From assembly GCA_963691705.1 (NCBI GenBank), contig OY829537.1, forward strand, positions 70,391,352 through 70,455,351: a stretch of 64,000 nucleotides of DNA, given 5' to 3'. Below are positions 1-12,234 of this stretch, one piece after another; the first letter of the stretch is position 1; the number at the start of each line of letters is the position of its first letter. The stretch comes from Viola odorata. Taxonomy: Eukaryota; Streptophyta; Magnoliopsida; Malpighiales; Violaceae. The notes beneath the pieces are model-generated. The model worked only from the letters and a program-made list of their open reading frames with translations. It was not told the DNA's origin and ran no database searches. The position numbers were made by a program, and so were the translations under genes.

Positions 1-2
1 AA

Positions 3-1130
3 ATTCTTGATGATACATCGGGCCACCCATTTAGCCGTCGCATAAGGCGTCACCGAGTCAGTCGACGTGTAAAGCTTCCCACTGACACTTATGATGGTAC
101 GAAAGATCCCATCTCACATATCAATAAAGTGAAAGATTTTGTTCAGTTTCAGACCCACAACGATGCGGCGCTATGCCAAATATTTGTAATGACGCTATCG
201 GGCGTTGCGCGTCTTTGGTTTGAAGGTCTCCCTGGTGGATCCATTAGTAATTTCTCACAGTTAGAATCTAAATTTCGGAGCAGATTTAGCACCGCAATTC
301 CAATCAGAAAATCTGCCGCCGCGTTATTTGACATACAACGAATGCCTCAAGAATCCTTGAAGGATTTTCTCAGCCACTTCGATCTGGAAATGTCCTTAAC
401 GCCGGGCGTTACTATCGATTTTGCTATAGAAGCTCTGAAAAGAAATTGCCGTTATGGGAAGCTGAAAGACGCACTTATGGTGGACCCCCCATTGACTTTA
501 GACGCGTTGAGACTTAAAGCCCACAATTACGCGAAAATGGAAGAAGAAGAAAACAGAGATCGAACATACAGTGTGCCGCAGGGGGCATCTCAAATCACTA
601 CTGCTCCTGCGAAGCCTCTACCCGATGACCATTTTATCGATGATTACGCTAGGCGGAAGGATCATATCCCCAAGACCTCTGACAGACAAAGGGGCAATTT
701 TCTGAAGGGAAAAACCAGTGGCTCCCCCACTCGGCGGCGCGGGGATTCTTATAAAAATCGAACGTACGACCCAGATTTTCCTTCCCTCAGTGCCAAGGGC
801 CGAAATTTTAGCGATAGCGGAACAGCGAAACCTTCCCATCCGCTACCCCGCGCCTGCAAAACCAGGAGTATTTTTAGGGAGAAGAGAAAATGCTTATTGT
901 AAATTCCACAAAGCCAGAGGCCATTCCACGGAGGCGTGTAGAGACTTAAAAGCGGCGATAGAACGATTGGTTGAAGAAGGATATTTGGGAGAATTCGCCA
1001 CCCAGATAAGAGAAGATGCCCGCAATAATCTCATGAAAAGGATGGCGGATGAACGACCCGTTCCTCCTCACGACCAGCAAAAGGATAATATTCCCGGAGG
1101 GAAAGATAGGGAAGCTCTTACGGTTGATGA
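3..1130 (+). pseudogene. gag: gag of the Tat element, frameshifted
   Basis: Gag is the structural protein that forms the cytoplasmic retroelement particle. The frame is open from base 3, with no stop and no start, so the true start lies left of the window. Residues encoded at about 70-520 match the plant retrotransposon gag fold (a YDGTKDP stretch, then LWFEGLPGGSI and LKDFLSHF). The frame runs to a stop at 900-902. The rest of gag continues in the next frame from about 720-785, where the zinc-knuckle-like motif CKFHKARGHSTEAC is encoded near 898-940. This means one frameshift inside gag. The domain order is typical of Tat; the frameshift position is known only to within about 70 bases. Confidence 0.8.
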
Positions 1131-1249
1131 CGAGTATATCCCCATGATTAATATCATTGCGGGAGGAACTCCCTATATGAACGAGTCAGAGCAGCTGACA
1201 TTCCCGAAAGGAGACAAACGCGCACGAGATGGCACGATGAAAAAAGGAG

Positions 1250-4200
1250 ATGCGATAGGCATTTTAGATCGAATGGTACTGTCCTTTTCTGAAGAAGATG
1301 AGAAAGGCGTCGTCTACCCACACAATTATGCTTTGGTAGTTACGCCCGTCATCGCTAGCCATGGAATCAGAAGAACTCTCATTGATAATGGGAGTGCGGT
1401 GAATCTCTTTTCGCTGGAAGCCTACAACCTCATGAGCTAACACCTAGTAAACGACCTATAGTCGGCGTTGATGGAGTTCCAATCCCTGTTACGGGGGTGA
1501 TTACCCTGCCTATATATTTCCGAGAAGACACCTACAAGCGATCAGAGAACTTGTTATTCCTTGTCGTGGATCTGAATTTGCCCTACAATGTCGTACTCGG
1601 ACGACCTTTCCTTAACCGCTTTGGCGCAGCGATATCTCAGAAGCATCTAAAGATGAAGTACCCCTCCTGGGATGGGGTGGTAACCATAAAGGGTGATCAA
1701 AAACTAGCAGCTGAATGCTATTCGCTCATGACCCAGAGAAGCTGCGATAGGTACGTGTGTATAGCGGCAGACCCCTATGAACAAAGCGATGAGAAGCGTG
1801 CCCAACCTCTGGACAAGATGGTGCCCGTTCCAGCGATCGGAATAGAGGAGGCAAGTTTCCTGATTAGTGAAAAACTTAGCCCAGCGGAAAACCTCCAACT
1901 GGCCCGGCTACTGAATAAATGCCAAGGAGACTTCGCGTGGAAACCCGCGGATATGCCAGGAATATCGCGTGAAATAGCCGAAAATCGGCTCAATGTGGAC
2001 CCAGAGGCCAGGCCAGTACAGCAAAAACGGCGCGCGTTCTCTAATGAAAAGGCGTTGGCCGTGGATAAAGAGGTAGCGAAGCTCCTCGATGCAGGATTCA
2101 TTCGTGAAGTTCAATATCCCACCTGGCTAGCGAACCCCGTTCTTGTTCCTAAGCCCAATGGGGATTGACGCATGTGCATCGACTTTACTGATTTAAATGA
2201 TGCCTGCCCTAAAGATTGTTACCTGCTTCCTCGGATAGATCAGTTGGTTGATCAGACTGCTGGATACGCTTATTTAAGCTCACTGGATGCCAACTCCGGA
2301 TACCATCAAATTCCCATGGCCCGGGAAGATGAAGAAAAGACTGCGTTTCTCACTCCAAAGGCCACATACTGTTACACGGCGATGCCGTTCGGATTGAAAA
2401 ACGCCAGGGCAACGTTCCAACGAATGGCCAACAAAATATTTGAAGAACAAATTGGGAGGAACGTAGAGGCGTACGTCGATGATATATTGGTAAAAAGCAC
2501 TAGTTTTCAAGATCACCTACGAGACTTAAAGGAAGTCTTCGATGTAATGAAAAGGTATCGCATGAAGCTGAATCCCCGAAAATGCATGTTTGCATTCCAA
2601 ACGGGAAAATTCTTGGGCTACGTCGTTAGCCAAAAGGGTATTCTGCCTAACCCTTTGAAGATCAAAGCGATACAAGACATGATTTCGCCCAGAACCGTTA
2701 AAGAAGTACAAAGACTCACGGGGCGAGTCATCGCCCTTAGACGATTCATTTCTAAGCAAGGAGAGAAGTGTCTCCCTTTTTTCAAAGTTATACGGAAAAA
2801 AGCTTCGTTCGGGTGGACCCCTGACTGCGAGGAAGCATTTATCGGCCTGAAAGATTATCTGTCGTCTGATTTATTATTGACAAGGCCCGAGGCAGGCGAT
2901 ACCTTATATTTGTATCTTGGCGCTGCAGACGAAGTGGTCAGTGCCGTCCTTGTTCGCGACGACAACCACTCTCATCGCCCAGTCTATTTTGTGAGCCACG
3001 TTCTCAAAGATGCGGAATTGCGGTACTCCCGAATCGAAAAGATAGCGTTCGCTCTTATACAAGCCACCTGCAAAATGTACCGATACTTTCAGTCTTATTC
3101 CGTCATCGTACTCACAGACCAGCCTTTAAAAAGGATCTTTCGAAAGCCTGAATTTTCCGGAAGGATGTTGATCTGGGCACTCGAATTGGAACAGTATGGA
3201 TTGAGGTATCAGTCTAGACCGTCTGTAAAGGCTCAAATCCTGGCTGATTTCATGGCGGAATGCACCTTCACAGAGGATCCTTTAGAAGGTGTACCTGAAG
3301 CGGAATGGGGCGATATGGATCTCCCATTCCCGGAAACCTATACGGATCTTTGGATCGTCCATGTGGATGGGGCTAAAAACCAAGAGCTGGCTGGAGCTGG
3401 AATCTTTATAAATGGGCCGCATGATATGCAAATACGATACGCCATCCGAATCCTACGGCCGTTATCTAATAACGCGGCAGAGTATGAGGCGTTGCTAGCC
3501 GGGCTCAGAATTGGAAAGGAGCTTTCTTCTAAAGGAAGGCATGATACTGGAAGAACAGGAGACCTGCGTCTAAAAATCTGTGGTGATTCCAAGTTAATAA
3601 TGGACCAGGTCTTGGGGCACTCTCAGGCCCGAGAACCCATCATGATTCAATATCTCGCCAAAGTAAAGCGAGAACTGTTGGAAATAAAGAAAGAGGGCAT
3701 GCAAGTCAGCTTTGAGCATATTCCCCGGGAGGAAAACGCTGAAGCAGACAACCTAGCGAAATTGGCCGCAAACCCGGAAGCGTTCATACCCAAGGACATA
3801 TATTATCGTGAGCTATCGGTACCATCCTTCATGGAGGAGCAAGCGTCTTTATGTGTGGAGGAACGTGATAGGGACTGGCGAATTTCCGTAATCAAATACT
3901 TGAAACACGAGGAACTGCCTGAGGATACCGTTGAAAAGAAGAAGGTACTGAAACAGGCAGCCCGCTGTACGTACTATGACGGGGATTTGGTTCGAAGATG
4001 TTTCTCTCACCCTGCCGCCAAATGTATAACTGGGCAAGAGGGTCTTCACACCTTGCGCGAAATCCATGAAGGAGTGTGTGGTATGCACGTGTCAGGCGAT
4101 ACCCTGGTGGCACAAGTCTTCCGGTCCGGATTCTGGTGGCCCACCATTCGAAGAGATTGCCACAATTATGTGCGAGCTTGCCCTAAGTGCCAGGAGTTTG

Positions 4201-5111
4201 CTAAAATTCCTCGGCGACCTGCCACCGAAATATCTGAAATTATCGCCCCTTGTCCTTTCGCCAAATGGGGGATCGATATCTTAGGCCCATTCCCAAAGGC
4301 AAGGTCCCAACTGAAATTTGTGATAGTGGCGGTGGACTATTTCACTAAGTGGGCAGAGGCTGAAGCAGTCGCCACAATCACGGCAGAAAAAGCTTGGCGT
4401 TTCTTTAAACATCAAGTTATCATGAGATTTGGCGTACCCCGTGTCCTCGTCAGCGACAATGGGACGCAGTTCACCAGTCAATTCTTTCAAGACCAATGCT
4501 CAGAATTCGGAATCGAGCAACGCTTTTCCTCCGTAGCTCACCCGCAAACTAATGGGCAAGCGGAAGTGACCAATCGGAGCATCCTCAGCGGTATTAAGAA
4601 AAATCTAGAAGGGTCTAAAAAGAAATGGGCTGATGAGCTACCATACGTGATGTGGGCATACCGTATGACCGTTAAGACTAGTACCGGAGAGACGCCCTTC
4701 GCGTTGGCCTTCGGGATCGAAGCCGTCACACCAGTAGAAATTGGAACCATGAGCCTACGGGTGGCCCACTTTCGTGAGGAACTAAATGGGGAAAGGTTAC
4801 GAGCTAACCTGGATGCCTTACCAGAAGTCCGAGAAGAAATCCTTCTGAAAATGCAACATTATAAACGAAAGATGGCCCGATATCATAACAGGCGCATTAA
4901 AGAGCGGTTGTTGAAAGCTGGTGACCTGGTGCTCAGAGACAAGCGAGCGGCAGGACAACGAATGGGGAAACTCAGTCCGAACTGGGAAGGACCATATCGT
5001 GTCACCTACGTTGTCGGGAAATGAGCCTATCGCCTGGAGACACTCGATGGTACACCCCTATCCAACTCTTGGAATATCGCTCGCTTGAAGCTATATTATG
5101 CTAGAATTTAA
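1250..5111 (+). pseudogene. pol: pol of the Tat element: PR, RT, RNase H, aRNase H, integrase
   Basis: The protease active-site segment LIDNGSAVNLF is encoded near 1378-1412. The frame then shifts near 1432 and continues to a TGA at 2166-2168, where relatives have Trp (NGxWRMC). From 2172 a 950-codon frame holds RT with YVDD at about 2473-2485, a first RNase H (about 2900-3260), a second RNase H (about 3345-3770, VHVDGAKNQ to NAEADNLAKLAA), then integrase. The integrase shows an HHCC zinc domain (about 4055-4200) and catalytic residues in WGIDILG, VSDNGTQF and NGQAEV. A TGA at 5022-5024 interrupts the C-terminus, which continues in frame to TAA at 5109-5111. The product would make and insert element cDNA, but two stops and a frameshift disable it. 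Confidence 0.88.
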
Positions 5112-5209
5112 TTTTATCTGCACCTTTGATTTATGCCGACCCTAACCATGACTAACGCTCGATGAGAGAGCTTTCGTGGGTTTTTGTGGTTGCTCTTGTG
5201 CAGATAAAA
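5112..5209 (+). other. Post-pol inverted repeat (RNA stem-loop candidate)
   Basis: TTTTATCTGCAC at 5112-5123 is a perfect 12-base inverted match to GTGCAGATAAAA at 5198-5209, with 74 bases between. The left arm begins on the base after the pol stop codon (5109-5111). In RNA this would fold into a long stem just downstream of the coding region. Its function is unknown. Confidence 0.6.
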
Positions 5210-5830
5210 AGGGGGTATCTTGGGGAAGTGAAAAGTCCTATCCTTGTGATGGCCGGTCCTGATCAGATGGCCCACTAAGTGAGGGCACTACCCAACATAC
5301 CTTGAATAGCATCGGATTGAAAGATCCTAGACGCCCCCGGGGGTGAAAAGTCCTACCCTTGTGATGACCGATCTTGATCAGACGGCTCATTAAGTGAGGG
5401 CACCACCCGGTATCTTTGGGAGTGAAAAATCTTTTCCTTGTACGGACCGTTCTCGTGGAGACGGCCTATCAAGAAGAGGCACGCCCCAAAAAAATAGAAA
5501 CTCCGTCTAGAAATAAGACTCCTATCTTAACGGCTGGGATGATGCAGCCAGGCCATTAAGGAAGGACATGGTTCTAGACCCGAGGGCAACGCCCAAAAGT
5601 GAAAATTCCCTAGCCTTGTGATAGCCGTCCCGATCCGACAGCTCACTAAGATGAGGCACTTAAGGGCCGATCGTGGAAACAGGGAAACGTGGAGAATCGT
5701 GAAATCCCGGCTAGTAACCAGATGTGTAATCCCTGGTGAAGTATAGAGCTGATAGCGAAAGCGATTCTCCATGGGTTCCAGAGTAACGCCCTATGATGGC
5801 AGCGGAAAGGCTCCTACGGGTAATTACTGT
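5210..5830 (+). repeat. Degenerate tandem repeats in the Tat 3' untranslated region
   Basis: A block with GTGAAAAGTCCTA, CCTTGTGATGGCCG, a GATCAGA-like stretch and AAGTGAGGGCAC recurs near 5228-5290, 5343-5403, 5420-5485 and 5597-5660. The copies are divergent and unequally spaced, roughly 70-120 bases apart. Variable tandem repeats in this region are characteristic of Tat/Ogre elements. I see no gene in 5112-6209; a 67-codon frame at 5916-6119 has no recognisable features. Confidence 0.6.
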
Positions 5831-6209
5831 CTCTCGTAACATGTTTTTGTTACTGATGATTTATAATTAAGAATGCGCAGAATACTTTTCGGGCAGCGGA
5901 AAGAGTGAGGATCTCATGAGAAGAGATACCATCAGACTCACTGGGAAAGCTAGCCCAAGGCCGAGTTCCGTAATTTTGACAAGAACGCTAAGGGTCTGTT
6001 CGGGAATGAAAGCGCATGGAATAAATATGGCGAAGATAACGCCAAAGGAGTTCGCAAACAGACAACTAGACAAAAAGAAAGTCAGCGATAAAGTTGTCCG
6101 AACATATCAAAATATTTAAGGGGGGCTACAAACAGTGATGGTCAAAATAATAGCAAAAACTTAATGATGATTGGTCACTAAGGGAAAAGCGATAAAGCCT
6201 CAAAGCGCA

Positions 6210-8582
6210 TCAACCTTCGGGGTTCCTCATTTTCCAGCCTGCCGCTTTAGCCTGGCGAAAGCCTTCCTCGTTAATGTGCCCTGATCTTCGTTTAAAGACG
6301 GCAGAGACCTCATCAGGTTTGTACGCGTCGACCCCGTGGACTTCCTCAAAACAATCAACTAAAGTGATGACAGTCTGTTCGACATGCCACATGCTCTTAT
6401 CGGCTGACTCTTCCTCTAGGGCAGCTTTCTCCTTGATCAGAGACGATCTCTCATTCTCCCAGGATAATTTCTCATTCTCCAAAGTGATGACTTTGGCCTT
6501 TTCCGCTGCTAAGGTGGCAGATTGCTCTTTTTCTTGCTCCCGATGAGCCAACAATAAATTTGTGTGCTCCTCCAGCCACTTTTTCTTCTCATCCCGCTCC
6601 CGCTCCAATTCCTTCAAAGCGGAGGAGAGGGAAGTGGCTTGACTTCGCACTTCCTCCGCCCAGTAATGGAAAGACATCATGTTGGTAAAAAGAGAAGAGC
6701 GTACGGAGTTTTCCCTGTCCAGCACAGACCTCGAAAGAAAAGCTACCCGTTCTGGCGCAGACGCCAATACTTGAGAAGCTAGAAAAGCCGTAACCTCATC
6801 GGATCCATCACCCCCTAACGCAGTCAAAGCAGTATTCCGGAGATCGAATAATCCAATTTGATGGGTCACCGCAGCGGGCCCACTCAGCGGACCGAGATCT
6901 ACTACACAGTTAAAAGTGGCTCCTCCTTCACCAAAACGGTCCCGGATGGGGATACGCGAAGGAAGAAAACCCAAGGAAAAAGGAGCGCGGACCTGTGACG
7001 ATGAACCTCCTGAAGCGATGTAAACGCCATGAGGCTGATAGCCGGAGAAATCCCGTGAGACATCCTGGTATCCCATATTGGGCGGATACACATGAGCGGA
7101 ACCACCGAAAGAATAGGGAGAAGCCTCCAAGGTATCGCTAATGCCCAGATTCCCCCAAAATCCTGAAGGATTCTCTCCCTGAGGAGCAGCCGTCGAGTCA
7201 AACCCATCCATGGACCTATTCTCTGCCCCGGTAGTAAAGGAAGAGGGGTTTCCACCCTCGTCTCCCAATCGCTGTCTCTTCCTGGAACCGGTCAGCGCAT
7301 AACTCAACTCCATGTTGTCTGACGGAGGAGCGAAGGTAGCAACAGCGATAGTGTCCTGCCAAGAATATAATTCAAAATACAGAAAGAAAAGAAGAAAGAA
7401 ATTAAACAACAACAGAAATGGAAATGCAGCCTATGACGGCTAGAAAGTACCCATACCGCAGCAGTGTTGGAAGGAGGCGCTTCTGAAGAGCCTGCCGCAT
7501 CCGGAGAAGGTGTGAGAGCGGCAACGCTTCTTGTTTTTCTCTTCTTTTTTCCTTTGGCAATGGCCTTAGAGGCCTGGGAAGAAGAAGAAGTCTGAGCAGG
7601 AGGAGCAGCGACGGTCACGAGGGGAGCGCCCGAAGGAATGTCGGCCGAAGAGGACACTTGGACAACGCTCGCGGAAGCGGCCGGAAGTTCGGTGGGATTA
7701 TCAGTTGCTTCCGTGGAAGCGTCTCTCTCTTTTTCCTCTCTCCCTTGAGCCCTCCTCAAACGTCTCCTTACGCTCTAGGGTTTATAGTTGGGATCCGTCG
7801 CTGTGAAAGCACAAAATAACGTCAGCGTTAGTAACAGTAACAACAAAGAAAGGAGTAACGCAGCACTCACATTTAACACAACCACGAATGTCCATTCGAC
7901 AAGCCACTTGGCGAATGTGAACGCTGATTTCCAGTTCGAGTAATTTGTTTAACCAGCCTTGTTCACGCTACGGAAGGGTCTCTGGCTGGCTCCAAGCGGT
8001 GTCATCCACGTTTTGGTTAAACCCAGATCGCCACTTGGAACAAAGATCTTCAGGAATATCTACCACAAAAAACTCCTTTTTCCAGCCATCAATGGAAGAC
8101 TCGATATGGAGGAGTTTCCAAGTAAAGGACTTAAGAGAGTCATCGTCGAAGCGGAGCGATATCGTTATCACTCCCCGGCATTTCATCAGCTTAAAAACAG
8201 ATTTAAGCAGCAGAAGGGAAGGGGAAGTAATCTTTTTGTATTTACAGAGCTCCAAAAAAGCATAAACACAACAATATGCATTTGGGGACAATTGGGCCGG
8301 AGATAGATCGCCGGCAACAAGCAATTCCTGGACAAAAGGGTCAATGGGAAGGTGAAAACCATAACGGAACATCTGCGCATACATGACCCTACGAGTGCCC
8401 GTCAAAACGTTGTTCAAACGTAGAGACTCGGGGGCAACACTGGCCTTATAATCATCAGGGATGATAGCATTATGGGCGGCCAAATGCTCACGAAGAGCGG
8501 CCTCAGAGGTGATAACACTGGCCGTAATATCCATCCTTTTTTCATCGGCAGATTTCGACTCAGAACGGCGAGTCTTAGGCAT
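6210..8582 (-). pseudogene. Antisense gene A of the Tat element (PF04195-like plus coiled coil), three exons
   Basis: The gene runs opposite to gag-pol. Exon 1 (8582-7871) starts at an ATG and encodes a region resembling the plant 'putative gypsy type transposon' family (PF04195), with FRYGFHLPIDPFV and LELCKYKKITSPS. A GTGAGT donor at 7870 and a TTTCACAG acceptor at 7801 bound a 70-nt intron, and reading phase is kept. Exon 2 (7800-7457) is Ser/Ala/Pro-rich with a basic nuclear-signal-like stretch KGKKKRKTR. A second GT-AG intron (7456-7356, 101 nt) joins in phase to exon 3 (7355-6210), which ends in a long coiled coil rich in Glu, Lys and Leu. In-frame TAG codons near 7967 and 7777 would stop translation. 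Antisense ORFs are known in Tat relatives such as Grande; the function is unknown. Confidence 0.65.
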
Positions 8583-8749
8583 GGCAGAATTAAAAAGCTA
8601 AAAGACGAAGAAGACGATGGAGGAGAAAGAAAATACCTTCAGAGAAAAGCACTTCGAAGAGCCCTGGATAGTGGGGAGAAAATGAGACGGCTGAAAGAAA
8701 ATATGGGAAAAAAGGATGGTAAAAGAAAACGAAAAGAATAAATATTGGG

Positions 8750-8756
8750 TTTTATA
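8750..8756 (-). promoter_or_regulatory. TATA box candidate for antisense gene A
   Basis: The - strand reads GGTTATAAAACCC here, about 170 bases upstream of the gene A ATG at 8582. The surrounding 8590-9200 interval has no supported gene and probably holds the promoter and leader of A and the end of unit B. Confidence 0.45.
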
Positions 8757-9200
8757 ACCCTAATAATTAAACGAAACGGCGGATGCCACAGTCGTTGCGT
8801 GGAAGCGGCACAAGGAATAGACTCAGGTAATGAGTACAATCCTAGAAAAGCGCTACAACGCCTCGATCTAGGCAAAGTTTTCAAGCACGCTAGCTCGTAG
8901 CGCCAGAAGAAATGGACACGTGTGTCTGTACAATCGCGAATTTTCTTATGAAAGGAGGGCAAGCATTAAATGCTCTGAAAAGCGGGCACCGTCTCTTGGA
9001 AAAAACAAGCATGATATCGCGAGAAAGGAGATAGCGCAAGAAGACATTAATTAAAAGGGCAGCATTGAATCAACGCGGAAGGGGGAATGAAGTTCAAAAA
9101 AGCAATAAAATGCAAATGTATCGCCGCATAACAGGGCGTTATTACAAGACAAAAGAAATGAATAAACAGAAAGTCTTCTAAATGAAACAATCCCGATCAA

Positions 9201-11440
9201 TCATGGGTCCTTGCAAGCATCGCAGTCATCATCCTTTCGTCCTTCCATAGAAGAAGAAAGATTTCCCTCACTTTCCCTCAAATCCTTCAATCTCTTGGAA
9301 GCGTTATCGGCCAACACTGACAGGTTAACGGTTCCCTGGCGATAGAGATTCATAAACTCGGAGAGGCAGATATCCATGGTCTTGTTTATCTTCGAGGGTA
9401 CTTTGGCCAAATCTGCATCGCGAGACGCTATCTCTTCGCGGAGGAAGACATTCTTCCTATCAGCCACCACCAATTCCGCCTCTAGAAGGTTTATCTTAGC
9501 CTTCCCCTTTGATTTTTCTCGAGCAAGCTCAGCACGACAGTCGTCCAATTCCGCCAGGGTTCGCTCTTGAAGCTGCGATAGCTCCGTCACCTTCATCAAG
9601 GCGGTATCCAGTTCCCCTTTTAAATCAAAAGAAGGGGGAACCTTATCCCGCTGATCATCGAAAAAGTAATTCAGCTCACGAAAGCAGGCCAACATGTCGG
9701 TCAGAAGACGTGAATGTCGTACGTCAGGAGAATGCCGCAAGAACTCTTCCTTGTCTTTTGAAGAAGCGAACATTTGTCCCACTATCGGGCCCACTGGCTC
9801 TTCTCTTGAGGATGGATCCGATATCCCTAAAGAACGAAGACCGTCGGTGCCAAGGAAAGACAAGTTCAACTGATATGCGGCAGGGCCTTGAAAGCCTTGA
9901 GGGGACAGATTGGCGATATAAGGGGGACAACAATTTTTCACGGAATTACCAACGCCCGAAATCGAAGAAAGATACAAAAACTCAGGCTTCTGCGGGGGAT
10001 GGGTAGGAGGAGCAATCGGATTTGGAACTGGTAAACTCACATTCGGAATAAAGGAGCGAATTGGAGAAGTAGAACCGCCAGATGCCAGAGATGGCCCCAT
10101 CGCTGCTGAAGCCTCATGAACTTTGGGAGGAATGGCAGAGGACACCTCGGTAACTTCCGTCGTCGGCAAAGGACCCGTAACGCTCAGAGCGTTAACCTCC
10201 TCGGTGGGAACCCCGTTGACTTCCTCCGCGGAAGGAATCGGCGGGTCAGACTTCTCTTTGCGAACTCTCTTCACGAGACGCTCGGTTTCGGCAGCGATCT
10301 CGTCGCTATCATCCTCGGCTGACTCCGCCGTAGGACCATTTTTTCTTGACCTAAGCCTCCTCCGCTGGGCAAGAGTAGCATGACGCAGCTCGGGACCGAC
10401 ATCCATGCTTCCGTTATCGCTGTCGACCTCTTCAACCACAGGGTTATTCGGGGCCGCTCCCTTACCGCGAGGCGGCAGCCAATTCTCCAAAAAATGAGAA
10501 GATCGGGTGGAGGCGCTGCGTGTCACGACAGTCTTGTTTCTCCTTCCTCGTGGCGGAATAGGCGAACGACTGAAGCCTTCCGGGTGAGGAGAGGAGGTAA
10601 CGTCTGAAGCGGCACTACGTTCAAAGGTGCGTCGTTTTCTCCAAAGGAGCGTCCCTCAGCGTTACCTGCCGATAAAATGTTTTAAATATAACAAGAAAGT
10701 CAGGGCGATAAGGCGATAAAAGAAAAAAACTCACCAACGGCACACTCTGACAGAGGCCTGAACCGAGCAAATTCTCGAATACGGAAAGGCCCTTCTATCT
10801 CTATTAGAGCGTTAACATTAGATACATCCATACTGGACAACACATCTGGTTTTTGCCAAGCGGCACCAGTGATCACTCGGTTGAACCCACCACGCCAATA
10901 CCGAGAGGGTAAGTGAAGGGTGAAGAAGCCGTTTTTCCAGTTGGCCACGTTCTCTTCGAAGCCTTGAAAGTTCCGCCAGAAGAACCGAATGACATCCTCA
11001 TCCCATCTAGGGGTAATATCTATCAAGCAGCCGCGGCACCTTAAGATAAAAAATGTATGAAACAGATCGAGCGATGGAGCGAAAATACGCTTCATCTCAC
11101 ACGAACGAAGAAAGGCGTAAAGCCCACACCAGGAGGGGGGAGTTATTTGAACGGGATTAAGATCATGATGATTGAGCAGCTTCATTAGAGAAGTATGAAG
11201 TGGAAGACGAAAACCGTAGGTAAACATCTTGAAATAAACCAGCCGGAACGTCCCCCACATGGCATCCGTAACCCGGGTATCCTTCAGAGAGATAAAGGGG
11301 CGATATCCCGTAGGAAAAGTGATACCATGTTCCTCTAACTCAGCCCGCAAAACTTCATTACAATCAAAGATACTACGAGCTTTCCTAACCTCGGGATCTA
11401 AGGGATTCTCGGTGGTTGCAGAGGATGTAGTATAAGACAT
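9201..11440 (-). pseudogene. Antisense gene B of the Tat element, paralogue of gene A
   Basis: Exon 1 starts at ATG 11440 and encodes a PF04195-like domain clearly related to that of gene A: FTYGFRLPLHTSLMKLL, GLYAFLRSCEMKRIFAPS and WKNGFFTLHLP align with FRYGFHLP, YAFLELCKYKKITSPS and WKKEFFVVDIP. A G|GTGAGT donor at 10734 and a TCGGCAG acceptor at 10666 define a 69-nt intron at the same place as the first intron of gene A. The second exon is Ser/Pro-rich with acidic runs and a basic patch, then a coiled coil (about 9300-9700) to the stop at 9201. The spliced phase meets a stop unless a one-base shift is assumed between about 10570 and 10650, so the copy looks broken. Function is unknown. 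Confidence 0.62.
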
Positions 11441-11630
11441 AATGGACTGGAAAAGTAAAATTACGGCAATAGAAGAACAAAATACCTGGAGTAGAGAACC
11501 AGTGAATCGGACGTCGGCACCGGCGAGCAATTGCAGAAAAATCTCTCGGGAAGAAAGAAGCACAGAAGAAAGGAAATACGAAGAATTTCGAAATATCAGC
11601 AGAAAAGTGTTAAAATAGAAGAGCGAATCC

Positions 11631-11640
11631 CTTTTAAAAG
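11631..11640 (-). promoter_or_regulatory. TATA-like element for antisense gene B
   Basis: The - strand has TTTTAAAAGGG about 190 bases upstream of the gene B ATG. It resembles the box upstream of gene C (CTATTTAAAAGGGG). Assignment is by position and composition only. Confidence 0.3.
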
Positions 11641-11890
11641 AAAAACCTAAAAAAGGAACAGCCTGTGAAAGCAAAACACGTGCAAAGTGAAAAAGGACGC
11701 GTGGACAGTCATCAATGCCTTTTGGAAGAAGACAGTTGCTGACCGAAAACCAAAAAGCGGTTGCGCCCTAGCGAAAGGCTTACTCCCGCGATAATCCTGG
11801 AAACACAAAAAAGGAAAGCGGCGGAAGAACGAAAGAAAATAAAAGCTTTATTATTTTAAGAAGCCATGCGACATCTACAAAAAAGGCTCG

Positions 11891-12157
11891 CTACGCCCAT
11901 CTATTCCCCATCAGACCAGGAGATGCCGTAGCAGTAGACCACATCATCCTCATCCTCACCTTCGAAGAAAAAGTGGCCAGAGCGTCATAGAATGATTTAG
12001 AAGCCTTCGCAGCCTCCTTCCTCCACTTCTTGCGGCACCGTCGGTGAACGGGCGGCCTCCAGGGGGGCGATGGAGGAGGAGCATCCGAATCAGGAGAGGT
12101 CGGGAGAGTTGGTGGAGAATCCCATGCAAACGTATCTAAGAAATGAGAATCGGCCAT
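11891..12157 (-). CDS. Antisense ORF C of the Tat element, small Pro-rich basic protein
   Basis: An 88-codon frame starts at ATG 12157. Its first half is rich in Pro, Ser and Asp (PPTLPTSPDSD, PPPSPPW). The middle is strongly basic (VHRRCRKKWRKEAAKASKSF), which would suit nuclear targeting or nucleic-acid binding. I recognise no family. A TATA-like box lies about 70 bases upstream. It sits head-to-tail between gene B and gene D on the same strand, which supports treating it as one unit of an antisense cluster rather than a chance frame. Confidence 0.4.
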   Translation of the reverse strand: MADSHFLDTFAWDSPPTLPTSPDSDAPPPSPPWRPPVHRRCRKKWRKEAAKASKSFYDALATFSSKVRMRMMWSTATASPGLMGNRWA

Positions 12158-12220
12158 GAGATTAACACTGGTGGGAAAGAAAAACGACGAGAAGATAAAT
12201 GATAATGAAGGAAGGAAGAT

Positions 12221-12234
12221 CCCCTTTTAAATAG
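12221..12234 (-). promoter_or_regulatory. TATA box candidate for antisense ORF C
   Basis: The - strand reads CTATTTAAAAGGGG, about 65-75 bases before the ORF C start codon. The 12235-12629 stretch upstream holds a GA-rich run (about 12485-12525) and no supported gene. Confidence 0.4.
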
